From an uncultured Collinsella sp. (GTDB lineage: Bacteria > Actinomycetota > Coriobacteriia > Coriobacteriales > Coriobacteriaceae): a DNA stretch of 5,262 nt. Shown here piece by piece: positions 1 through 5,262 of this stretch. Both the position numbers and the translations under genes were made by a program. The stretch's first letter is position 1. The number at the start of each line of letters is the position of its first letter. The DNA is taken from the NCBI GenBank assembly GCA_902489855.1, contig CABUBS010000143.1, forward strand, positions 1-5,262, read 5' to 3'. The notes under the pieces were generated by a model, which saw nothing but the letters and a program-made list of their open reading frames with translations, was not told the DNA's origin and made no database searches.

Positions 1-251
1 CCCATGCTGCGGACGACTTGGTTGCCGCCCTGGAGTCAGGTCATCTCGCCGGTGCCGCGGTCGATGTCACCGACCCTGAGCCACTGCCCGCAACAAGCCC
101 GCTGTGGGATGCGCCCAACATGCTCATCACGCCGCACGTCTCCGGCTGGTTCCACCTGGCAGCCGCGCTCAATAATGTGGTCGACATTGCCGCAGAGAAT
201 CTGCGTCACCTGCAAGCCGGCGAAACTTTACGTTGTTGGATCGAACACTAG
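1..251 (+). CDS. D-2-hydroxyacid dehydrogenase (NAD-binding family), 3' end only
   Basis: This is the C-terminal part (about 82 residues) of an NAD(P)-dependent D-isomer-specific 2-hydroxyacid dehydrogenase; the frame is open to the left edge with codons from base 3. The visible part is the end of the nucleotide-binding domain and the start of the return to the catalytic domain. The stretch LVAALESGHLAGAAVDV leads into DPEPLP, whose Glu (78-80) is the usual catalytic acid, and then into LITPHVSG, whose His (135-137) is the general acid/base. The third catalytic residue, Arg, would lie upstream of the window. The family reduces 2-keto acids to D-2-hydroxy acids in the cytosol; the substrate cannot be told from this fragment. 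The tail after the last helix is short (LQAGETLRCWIEH), so the C-terminus ends a little early for the family. The stop TAG at 249-251 overlaps the stop of the convergent toxin gene. Family assignment is firm, specificity unknown. Confidence 0.88.
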   Translation, partial: HAADDLVAALESGHLAGAAVDVTDPEPLPATSPLWDAPNMLITPHVSGWFHLAAALNNVVDIAAENLRHLQAGETLRCWIEH

Positions 252-739
252 AAGGACGTCAGGTAGTTTCTTGCGTCTACTACACTCATTGCTGCGACGG
301 GTGCGTGTGAACAGAGTTTGGCATCGTTGGTGACCAGAAGGTCTGCCTTTGCGCGCATCGCTGCCGCGATGATTAAATCGTCTTCGTAATCGCTATGGAG
401 CTTACGCTGCTTGCTCGCCATCCATATGTCGCTCAGATCGCAGGGCACGGGCGTAGCAAGTTGCGACAACACATCAAGACAATCCCATGCGAGTGATGTC
501 GCCGCCGAAGCGGCATCTTGAGACAGCGAACCGTGCTCTCGCCGATACCACGCCTTATGTTCGCTCGAAATCAAATAGAACAGGTCTTTGGACGATGTCG
601 CCGCATACATCAGCTCAGCCTGAGCCGTACACGAATCACGCAAAAACTCAATTGCCGCCGAACGACCGCGTCGCTGGGGAATGAAGTAATCAAGCCACAC
701 GTTGGTATCAACCAAGATGCGCTTTGGATTCTCACTCAT
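248..739 (-). CDS. PIN-domain toxin (VapC-like) of a type II toxin-antitoxin pair
   Basis: A 163-residue PIN-domain protein, probably a Mg2+-dependent RNase acting as the toxin of a type II toxin-antitoxin system in the cytosol. The N-terminus has the hallmark strand and acid ILVDTNVWLDYF (Asp11, also Asp17). The central acidic motif is YEDDLIIAAAM (Glu119, Asp120, Asp121), and the last is LLVTNDAKL (Asp139). The region where many VapC proteins have a Glu (residues 42-56, ELMYAATSSKDLFYL) instead resembles the PIN_3 subgroup. The length is slightly above the 130-145 residues common for VapC. The ATG lies inside the end of the antitoxin gene (8-bp overlap), which supports translational coupling. 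An AGGAG stands about 13 nt upstream, rather far for independent initiation. The gene seems less GC-rich than its neighbours, as is common for mobile toxin-antitoxin modules. The RNA target cannot be predicted. Confidence 0.88.
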   Translation of the reverse strand: MSENPKRILVDTNVWLDYFIPQRRGRSAAIEFLRDSCTAQAELMYAATSSKDLFYLISSEHKAWYRREHGSLSQDAASAATSLAWDCLDVLSQLATPVPCDLSDIWMASKQRKLHSDYEDDLIIAAAMRAKADLLVTNDAKLCSHAPVAAMSVVDARNYLTSF

Positions 740-1112
740 AGAGCCAGCTCATCTCCTCGCCATAGCGATCAGCGTAGGCGTTCCGTTTGAGCTCTTCATT
801 ACCCGAGGGCTGCACCTTAGCCAAGTCAATCCCCGACTCACGGCAAACAGCAGCGAACAGCTGCGAACCTTGGTCGATGAGTTCGAGCTTGTGCTTGGCG
901 GCTTTCTCTCGCTCGCGCTGTTCCGCCCGGGCACGACCAGGCGAAAGGATATCCTGGAGCGCGCCGGGCCGATCAGCCAGAGATGCCGCAAGTTGCCAGA
1001 GCGCACGCACCGCTTGGCTCGGCGTAATGCCAGCCATGGAGAGAGCGGCGTCCCCTCTCCTTTTAAGATCGGCATCGAGACGTACGTTGATCTGAGCGGC
1101 TGTTGTGGTCAT
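732..1112 (-). CDS. RelB/DinJ-family ribbon-helix-helix antitoxin
   Basis: A 126-residue antitoxin and probable autorepressor. Residues 5-12 (AAQINVRL) form the DNA-binding beta strand, and residues 14-27 and 30-46 form the two helices of a ribbon-helix-helix fold. The segment GITPSQAVRALWQLAA closely follows the RelB/DinJ pattern. A highly charged helical linker follows (59-80, rich in Arg, Glu and Lys). The C-terminal region to residue 126 (GSQLFAAVCRESG, then ending in EEMSWLYE) probably wraps the toxin. The protein is about 40 residues longer than classical DinJ. The start is secure: AAGGAGG at 1123-1117 lies 4 nt before the ATG. The gene comes first in the operon, ahead of its PIN toxin and overlapping it, the usual order for type II systems. 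RelB/DinJ antitoxins more often pair with RelE/YafQ toxins, so the partner here is atypical. Confidence 0.88.
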   Translation of the reverse strand: MTTTAAQINVRLDADLKRRGDAALSMAGITPSQAVRALWQLAASLADRPGALQDILSPGRARAEQREREKAAKHKLELIDQGSQLFAAVCRESGIDLAKVQPSGNEELKRNAYADRYGEEMSWLYE

Positions 1113-1128
1113 GACCCCTCCTTAATAC

Positions 1129-1145
1129 TTTATAATTATCATAAA
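1129..1145. promoter_or_regulatory. Inverted repeat over the -10 box, candidate antitoxin operator
   Basis: TTTAT (1129-1133) and ATAAA (1141-1145) are inverted arms around a 7-bp centre. A second perfect 8-bp palindrome, ATAATTAT (1132-1139), is nested in the same place. Both overlap the predicted -10 element. RelB/DinJ proteins are known to bind such short palindromes as dimers, so autorepression from here is a reasonable inference. AT-rich palindromes also arise by chance. Confidence 0.4.
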
Positions 1146-1166
1146 ACTCTATGGTAGATACGTAAA
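1138..1166 (-). promoter_or_regulatory. Probable sigma-70-type promoter of the toxin-antitoxin operon
   Basis: On the - strand, TTTACG (1166-1161) and TATGAT (1143-1138) are separated by exactly 17 bp, an acceptable -35/-10 pair. It sits in the most AT-rich part of the window. Transcription would start near 1131, giving a leader of about 20 nt that contains the antitoxin ribosome binding site. This is a pattern match only. Confidence 0.55.
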
Positions 1167-1207
1167 GCATGTATAGCATTTAATAGTATTAGCCGTGCTC
1201 TGTGCAC

Positions 1208-1242
1208 AAAAAGCCGCCGAGGCACATTGCACCTCGGCGGCT
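1208..1242 (-). terminator. Intrinsic terminator downstream of the aminopeptidase gene
   Basis: A perfect 11-bp stem, AGCCGCCGAGG (1212-1222) with CCTCGGCGGCT (1232-1242), closes a 9-nt loop. Read on the - strand it is followed directly by a run of T (1212-1208), the classic Rho-independent form. On the + strand there is no T run after the stem, so it works only leftward. It lies about 87 bp after the aminopeptidase stop and upstream of the toxin-antitoxin promoter, so it should isolate the two transcripts. Confidence 0.85.
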
Positions 1243-1289
1243 ACGCATCACCAATCTAGTTCGGTTTCATCCTTTGCATTTGCCCAGAT

Positions 1290-1330
1290 AAAACCTGCCA
1301 AAATAAACCTGTCCCTTTTTGGTAGGTTTT
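1290..1330. repeat. 14-bp inverted repeat with internal direct repeats at the aminopeptidase stop codon
   Basis: AAAACCTGCCAAAA (1290-1303) and TTTTGGTAGGTTTT (1317-1330) are inverted arms with a single mismatch, which would be a G-T wobble in the transcript of one strand. The loop carries another AAACCTG (1305-1311), repeating the AAACCTG of the left arm (1291-1297), so the unit shows both direct and inverted symmetry. The right arm includes two bases of the aminopeptidase TAA. It could be a weak extra terminator on the - strand or a small interspersed (REP-like) repeat. Confidence 0.6.
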
Positions 1331-2714
1331 AGAGCTCCACGCTTTCGGCTCCGTTGATGGTTAGGTTTCGCTCGTAGAAGGCCGTAAGGGCGCGAATGGC
1401 GTACATCACGTCGCGTACGCCGCCGGTCTCGTAGCTTGAGTGCATGGCCAGCTGCGGCAGGCCCACGTCCACGGCATGCATGCTCGCCTGCATGTTCGAC
1501 AGGTTGCCGAGCGTGGAGCCACCCGCCATATCGCTCTTGTTGGCGAAGGCCTGCGTGGGCACGTCGGCGTCATCGCAAATAGCCTGGAACACCGCGCGGC
1601 TAAAGGCATCGGTGCAGTAGTGCTGGTTGGCGGCTTCCTTGATAACGATGCCGCCGTTGAGCACAACCTGATTGCGGGCGTCGCACTTCTCGGCGTGGTT
1701 GGGGTGCACGGCATGCGCGTTGTCGCAGCTTACAAGCATCGAGGCGGCAAGTGCGCGATGGTACGACTCGTCGTCAAAGCCCAGCGATCCGTTGATGCGG
1801 CGCAGCGCATCGGCCAAGAAGGTCGACATAGCGCCCTGCTTGGTCTCGGAGCCAACCTCCTCGTTATCAAAGCAGCAGAAGACCGAAACGTCGTGCGCGT
1901 TCTCGGCACCCAAAAATGCCTGCAGCGAGGTATAGGCGCAGGCCAGGTCGTCAAGCTTGGGCGTCGAGATAAACTCATCGGCCCAACCCCAAATGCGCGC
2001 ATCCTGACGATTGACCAGGAACAGATCGCGGCCCAGGATCTGCTCGGGCTCAACATCCAGCTCTTCGGCGATCAGGGCGTCAAAATCTCCCTGCTTAAGG
2101 TCACCGGCACTGATGAGCGGGCACAGGTCAACGGCTCGGTTGGGAGCAAAGCTCTCGTTAACGCCACGGTTCATATGGATGGCAAGGCTCGGAATGATAG
2201 CGACCTCGCGCTCGGTGGCAAGCAGGCGGCTCTCAATACGGTCGCCCTCGCGCACCAGCACGCGGCCCGCAAGCGCCAGCGGGCGATCGAACCAGGTGTA
2301 GTCGATCATGCCGCCGTAGGCCTCGGTGTTCAGGCGCAGCGCCTCACCTGCGCCGTCGAGCTCGGGCACGGCCTTAACCTTAAACGTCGGCGAATCGCTG
2401 TGCGACGCCGTGAGCTGAAAATGATAGTCACCAGCAACGCCGTCCTCGCCCCACGTCGCGGCCAGGTCCTCGCCCACCTTAAAGGCGATAACGCTCGAGG
2501 TGTTGCGCTGCGTGTAATAGCGACCGCCCGGCTCGATATCCCACGCCGCATTCTCGGGCAGGTAGGTAAAGCCCGCCTCGTCGAGCTCGGCCATAATGGT
2601 CGCTGCCGTATGGAACATGCTGGGGCATGCCTCGATAAAGTCGATAAGATCGTTGGCGGCCTCGATATCATCGGCCGTCACATGCGCGCGCTCGGGCGTT
2701 TCCTGATCCGTCAT
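1329..2714 (-). CDS. M18-family metalloaminopeptidase (aspartyl aminopeptidase type)
   Basis: A 461-residue dinuclear-zinc exopeptidase of family M18, which removes N-terminal residues (often acidic in this family) from peptides in the cytosol as dodecameric particles. The expected ligands are all present: His105 and Asp107 in ASHSDSP, Asp255 in PKLDDLA, catalytic Glu285 and ligand Glu286 in DNEEVGS, Asp331 in SCDNAHAVHPN, and His425 in AMHSSYE. The N-terminal FIEACPSMFHTAATIMAELDEAGF is typical of family N-termini. Length is normal (about 430-480). I chose the ATG at 2714 because homologous sequence begins just after it and AAAGGGGAG stands upstream. A start at 2825 would add 37 residues of unconvincing composition, though that ATG has a better ribosome binding site. 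The gene is transcribed away from the amide hydrolase and is probably monocistronic, ending at the terminator at 1208-1242. No catalytic residue is missing. Confidence 0.93.
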   Translation of the reverse strand: MTDQETPERAHVTADDIEAANDLIDFIEACPSMFHTAATIMAELDEAGFTYLPENAAWDIEPGGRYYTQRNTSSVIAFKVGEDLAATWGEDGVAGDYHFQLTASHSDSPTFKVKAVPELDGAGEALRLNTEAYGGMIDYTWFDRPLALAGRVLVREGDRIESRLLATEREVAIIPSLAIHMNRGVNESFAPNRAVDLCPLISAGDLKQGDFDALIAEELDVEPEQILGRDLFLVNRQDARIWGWADEFISTPKLDDLACAYTSLQAFLGAENAHDVSVFCCFDNEEVGSETKQGAMSTFLADALRRINGSLGFDDESYHRALAASMLVSCDNAHAVHPNHAEKCDARNQVVLNGGIVIKEAANQHYCTDAFSRAVFQAICDDADVPTQAFANKSDMAGGSTLGNLSNMQASMHAVDVGLPQLAMHSSYETGGVRDVMYAIRALTAFYERNLTINGAESVEL

Positions 2715-2875
2715 GCTCTCCCCTTTCGCTGGGTTGATGGTCCCCTCCAGCATACCCCGCCACGCCAGCGCCGTACTCTTCATTCCATGTTTAATCCCGC
2801 GCCGCTCACCAGGTTGAGCCATCATGCCCGCGCTCCTTTTGCGACAATTACGCTAACAGGACGAGAGGAGCCGTC
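2715..2875. promoter_or_regulatory. Divergent intergenic region between aminopeptidase and amide hydrolase
   Basis: These 161 bp separate two divergent start codons and must carry both promoters if both genes start as annotated. I see no convincing -35/-10 pair on either strand. The best weak candidate on the - strand is TTGTCG (2847-2842) with CATGAT (2826-2821) at 15-bp spacing. An excellent Shine-Dalgarno-like AAAAGGAG (2840-2833) on the - strand precedes two adjacent ATG codons (2825-2820), in frame with the aminopeptidase. Confidence 0.4.
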
Positions 2876-3960
2876 ATGAAGCCACGTAACATTGCCATCG
2901 CCTGCGGTGTCGCGGGAGTCGCCGTCGGCCTTGCCACTGCCACCGGTATCGTTTACCGCAAGCAAATCAAGTCCGCCGCGTCGCTCAAACGCCTGACCGG
3001 CTACGCGGATGGCTATGATCTGTACGCAATCGACATCGCTTACGACTACGATCTTGATCGCATCATCGCCGCTGGCGTGCGCGACGACCAAGCCTACATC
3101 GATGCCGTGGCGGCGCAGGTGCTGCCCGGTGTGCCGGCACATGTCCAGGCGCCCCAGTTTGCCTGCAGCGCCTTTGTCGCCGTAGATGCCGAAGGCCGTG
3201 TGCGCACCGGTCGCAATTACGACTTTAAGGACGACACCTCGGCGCTGCTGGTGCGCAATCACCCACGCGGCGGCTATGCCTCCATCGGGTTTGCCGCCCT
3301 TAACAACCTGGGCGATAACACTCCGCTTGACTCCGTCGCCGGACGCGCCGCCGCACTCATGGGCCCGTTTGCCCAGCTCGACGGTGTTAACGAATGCGGC
3401 GTGTCCATTGCCGTACTCACCCTGGACTCCAAGCCCTGTGACCAGGACACGCAGCGCCCCGTCATCAATACCTCGCTCGCCATCCGTTGGTGCTCGACCG
3501 TGCCTCCACCACGCAAGAAGCTGTCGACCTGCTTTCCGCCTACGACATGCACGCCATGGCAGGACGCGATTACCACTTCTTTATCAACGACGCCGCCGGT
3601 GGCGCGCGCGTAGTAGAGTGGGATCCGCACGATCCGGACCGCACTTTCAAAGCGACTCCTGTACGCCAGGTTACGAACTTCTACGCCTGCTATGGCGACG
3701 AAGTGCTGCCCAACCAAAAGAATGGCGAGCTGGGCCATGGTAAAGAGCGTGCCGTCGTAATCGCCGATGTCCTTGACGCCCATATCGGTGCCCAGGACGA
3801 AACGATTGTCTGGAAAGCCCTGCGTGCCGCAGCGCAAGAACCCAATCCGGAAGACATCACCAGCAATACGCAATGGTCGGTCGTCTTTGACAATACCGAA
3901 CCCGCCGCCGCCATTACGCTGCGCCGCCACTGGGGCGACGTCGACGCCTTCGCACTGTAA
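2876..3960 (+). pseudogene. Linear amide C-N hydrolase (choloylglycine hydrolase family), frameshifted
   Basis: An Ntn-fold amidase of the choloylglycine hydrolase/penicillin V acylase group, in two frames: 2876-3487, then 3487-3960. Adding one T at CGT-TGG (3485-3490) gives CGT TTG GTG and restores 361 continuous residues reading LAIRLVLDRASTTQEA, so one base has been lost. A hydrophobic segment (about residues 6-26) flanked by basic residues suggests a membrane anchor or signal. A spacer rich in Asp and Tyr follows, then the nucleophile Cys97 in FACSAF. Arg113 and Asp116 in GRNYDF keep the spacing of Cys2, Arg18 and Asp21 of clostridial choloylglycine hydrolase. Asn172 (GVNECG) and Asn268 (VTNFYACY) fit the conserved asparagines, and Arg292 may be the last catalytic arginine. 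Cys97 must be freed by removal of the preceding segment to act. AGAGGAG lies 5 nt before the ATG. Substrate is unknown, and bile-salt activity should not be assumed. The unshifted product would stop at 3613 and lack half the domain. Confidence 0.87.
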
Positions 3961-4029
3961 GGAGCCAGGCCCGTCGACCTTACGCTCGCCTGACGTTGTT
4001 TACATTTCTATACGCTTGAGCTAACACGT

Positions 4030-4062
4030 TTTACCCCCGCGTCAACAGTGTGCGGGGGTAAA
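4030..4062. other. GC-rich hairpin between the amide hydrolase and phosphofructokinase genes
   Basis: TTTACCCCCGC (4030-4040) and GCGGGGGTAAA (4052-4062) form a perfect 11-bp stem with an 11-nt loop. It lies 70 bp after the hydrolase stop and 38 bp before the phosphofructokinase ATG. Neither strand has a T run after the stem, so it is not a textbook terminator. It may still be the 3' end of the hydrolase transcript (U-less terminators occur in actinobacteria), a leader structure of the next gene, or a protein-binding site. The function is undecided. Confidence 0.6.
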
Positions 4063-4072
4063 CTTATGCGCA

Positions 4073-4081
4073 TGTTATAAC
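4073..4081 (+). promoter_or_regulatory. Possible extended -10 element before the phosphofructokinase gene
   Basis: TGTTATAAC matches the extended -10 form TGnTATAAT with one mismatch. No -35 is found at the right distance because the hairpin arm occupies that place. Transcription would start near 4088, leaving a leader of about 13 nt that just includes the GGAAGGA ribosome binding site (4088-4094). Weak evidence; the promoter could be further upstream. Confidence 0.25.
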
Positions 4082-4100
4082 TTGCCCGGAAGGATTCATC

Positions 4101-5180
4101 ATGCTTAGGATCGGTCTTCTTACCAGTGGCGGCGACTGTCAGGCGCTCAACGCCACCATGCGCGGCATTGTCAAAACGCTTATGACCAATAGCGAAGAGC
4201 CTATTGAGATCTATGGTTTTGAGGACGGCTACCAGGGCCTTATCTACAGCAGGTTCCGTGTCATGACGCCCGCCGATTTTAGCGGCATCCTTACCCGTGG
4301 CGGTACCATCCTGGGCACGAGCCGCACGCCGTTCAAGCGCCTGGATATTCCCGAGGCCGACGGCGTCGAGAAGGTGCCGGCAATGGTCCACACCTATCAT
4401 AAGTTGCAGCTCGACTGCCTGTTTATGCTGGGCGGCAACGGCTCCACCAAGACCGCCAACCGTCTGCGCGAAGAGGGCCTCAACGTTATCGCCCTGCCTA
4501 AGACCATCGATAACGACACCTGGGGCACCGAGTTGACGTTTGGCTTTACGAGCGCCATCGACGTCGCCACCAAGTGCATCGACGACATCCACACCACCGC
4601 CTCGAGTCACGGCCGCGTGTTCGTTATCGAGATCATGGGCCACAAGGTTGGCTGGATTCCGCTGTACGCCGGCGTCGCGGGCGGTGCGGACGTCATCCTG
4701 ATCCCCGAGATTCCCTACGACATGGATAACGTCATCAAGACCATCGAGCATCGCATGGAGACCGGCAGCCGCTTTACCATCGTGGCCGTCGCCGAGGGCG
4801 CTATCTCCAAGGAGGACGCGGCGCTGTCCAAGAAGGAGTACAAGAAAAAGCTTGCCGAGCGCACGAGCCCGTCGATTGTCTACGACATCGCCAAGGAGAT
4901 CGAGGCCAAGACCGGTCGCGAGACCCGTGTCGCCATCCCCGGCCACACGCAGCGCGGTGGCCAGCCCGACGCCCAGGACCGCATCTTTGCGACCCAGTGC
5001 GGCGTCGAGGCGGCACTGGGGTGCCTACGCGGCGAGTTTGGCTACATGATTGCCCTGCGTGACGGCAAGATGTGCCACATGCCGCTCGAGGAGGTCGCCG
5101 GCAAGCTCAAGTATGTCGACCCCCAGAGCGATCTGGTGCGCGAGGCCAAGGCGCTGGGCATCAGCTTCGGCGACGAATAG
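4101..5180 (+). CDS. pfkA: 6-phosphofructokinase, group III (mixed ATP/PPi-type signature)
   Basis: A complete 359-residue phosphofructokinase, which phosphorylates fructose 6-phosphate to fructose 1,6-bisphosphate, the committed step of glycolysis, in the cytosol. Motifs in order: TSGGDCQALNA (8-18) for the phosphodonor loop, GGTILGTSR (67-75), GGNGSTKTA (111-119), the catalytic PKTIDND (133-139, base Asp137), RVFVIEIMGHK (172-182), AEG (231-233), and PGHTQRGGQPD (280-290, with the sugar-phosphate Arg285). In E. coli PfkA numbering, position 104 is Gly (ATP-like) and position 124 is Lys (usual in PPi enzymes); together they define group III, whose characterised members mostly use ATP. Position 103, normally Asp, is Asn113 here. 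The extra length over the 320-residue E. coli enzyme includes a Lys-rich insert (244-250). GGAAGGA sits 6 nt before the ATG. It appears to be transcribed alone, or possibly by read-through from the hydrolase. Confidence 0.95.
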   Translation: MLRIGLLTSGGDCQALNATMRGIVKTLMTNSEEPIEIYGFEDGYQGLIYSRFRVMTPADFSGILTRGGTILGTSRTPFKRLDIPEADGVEKVPAMVHTYHKLQLDCLFMLGGNGSTKTANRLREEGLNVIALPKTIDNDTWGTELTFGFTSAIDVATKCIDDIHTTASSHGRVFVIEIMGHKVGWIPLYAGVAGGADVILIPEIPYDMDNVIKTIEHRMETGSRFTIVAVAEGAISKEDAALSKKEYKKKLAERTSPSIVYDIAKEIEAKTGRETRVAIPGHTQRGGQPDAQDRIFATQCGVEAALGCLRGEFGYMIALRDGKMCHMPLEEVAGKLKYVDPQSDLVREAKALGISFGDE

Positions 5181-5229
5181 CCTCGGCTGGAACCGCCCCC
5201 ATCGGAGGCCCCAGGGCTTACTTCCCAAA

Positions 5230-5250
5230 TCTTTCCGCAGGACGGAAGGA
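5230..5250. other. Small stem-loop in the 3' flank of the phosphofructokinase gene
   Basis: TCTTTCCG (5230-5237) and CGGAAGGA (5243-5250) can pair over 8 bp with one G-T wobble around a 5-nt loop, CAGGA. No T run follows on either strand. The following bases (CCCCGCCGCGCG) run into the window edge, so a larger structure or the true terminator may continue outside. The rest of 5181-5229 shows no gene and no clear signal. Confidence 0.35.
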
Positions 5251-5262
5251 CCCCGCCGCGCG

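Noticed and set aside
702..1157. Open frame of 151 codons on the + strand across the antitoxin
   Set aside because: It lacks motifs and a ribosome binding site, and it lies opposite a well-supported antitoxin gene with a promoter and Shine-Dalgarno sequence.
1440..2879. Long open frame (479 codons) on the + strand, antisense to the aminopeptidase
   Set aside because: It mirrors the codon pattern of a GC-rich gene, shows no recognisable motifs, and the opposite strand encodes a complete M18 enzyme with all catalytic residues.
3274..3930. Open frame of 218 codons on the - strand across the frameshifted hydrolase
   Set aside because: It could have explained the broken + strand frame, but it shows no family resemblance, while both + strand halves match one hydrolase domain with correct catalytic spacing.
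3487..3960. Independent gene for the second half of the hydrolase, starting at TTG
   Set aside because: There is no ribosome binding site upstream, and the sequence begins in the middle of the catalytic domain exactly where the upstream half breaks off.
4008..4946. Open frame of 312 codons on the - strand, antisense to phosphofructokinase
   Set aside because: It is a shadow of a clearly real gene; the sequence is repetitive Gly/Asp/Val/Ala without domain features.
1..5262. CRISPR array, tRNA, rRNA gene or insertion sequence
   Set aside because: I looked for regularly spaced direct repeats, cloverleaf patterns and transposase motifs and saw none; the repeats found are isolated hairpins.

Overview
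The window reads as a GC-rich, gene-dense bacterial chromosome segment. The protein sequences and codon choice look like a gut actinobacterium of the class Coriobacteriia, probably Collinsella or a close relative. This is inferred from protein style only; no rRNA or other marker gene is present. All genes are housekeeping or accessory metabolic genes except one small toxin-antitoxin cassette.

Layout, left to right. (1) The 3' end of a D-2-hydroxyacid dehydrogenase gene on the + strand enters from the left edge and stops at 251. (2) A two-gene cassette on the - strand lies at 248-1112. A RelB/DinJ-type ribbon-helix-helix antitoxin comes first and overlaps by 8 bp a PIN-domain toxin. The toxin's stop codon shares a CTAG with the dehydrogenase stop. 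A promoter and an inverted repeat (possible operator) precede the cassette. (3) An AT-richer gap at 1113-1328 holds that promoter, a good intrinsic terminator on the - strand, and a 14-bp inverted repeat that includes the next gene's stop codon. (4) An M18-family aminopeptidase occupies 1329-2714 on the - strand. (5) A divergent promoter region of about 160 bp separates it from (6) a membrane-anchored Ntn-type linear amide C-N hydrolase (choloylglycine hydrolase family) at 2876-3960 on the + strand, which is broken by a one-base deletion near 3487. (7) A 140-bp gap carries a strong GC hairpin. (8) A complete 6-phosphofructokinase gene lies at 4101-5180 on the + strand, with a mixed ATP/PPi-type active-site signature. 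The last 82 bp hold no gene that I can see, only a small stem-loop cut off by the window edge.

The genes do not form one pathway. Phosphofructokinase is core glycolysis, the aminopeptidase is cytosolic peptide turnover, and the amide hydrolase probably acts at the cell surface on an unidentified N-acyl amide. The toxin-antitoxin cassette is an independent module, separated from the aminopeptidase transcript by the terminator at 1208-1242. I found no clearly new system. The items most worth a second look are the frameshifted hydrolase, the unusual RelB/DinJ plus PIN pairing, the inverted repeat at the aminopeptidase stop codon, and the phosphofructokinase signature.
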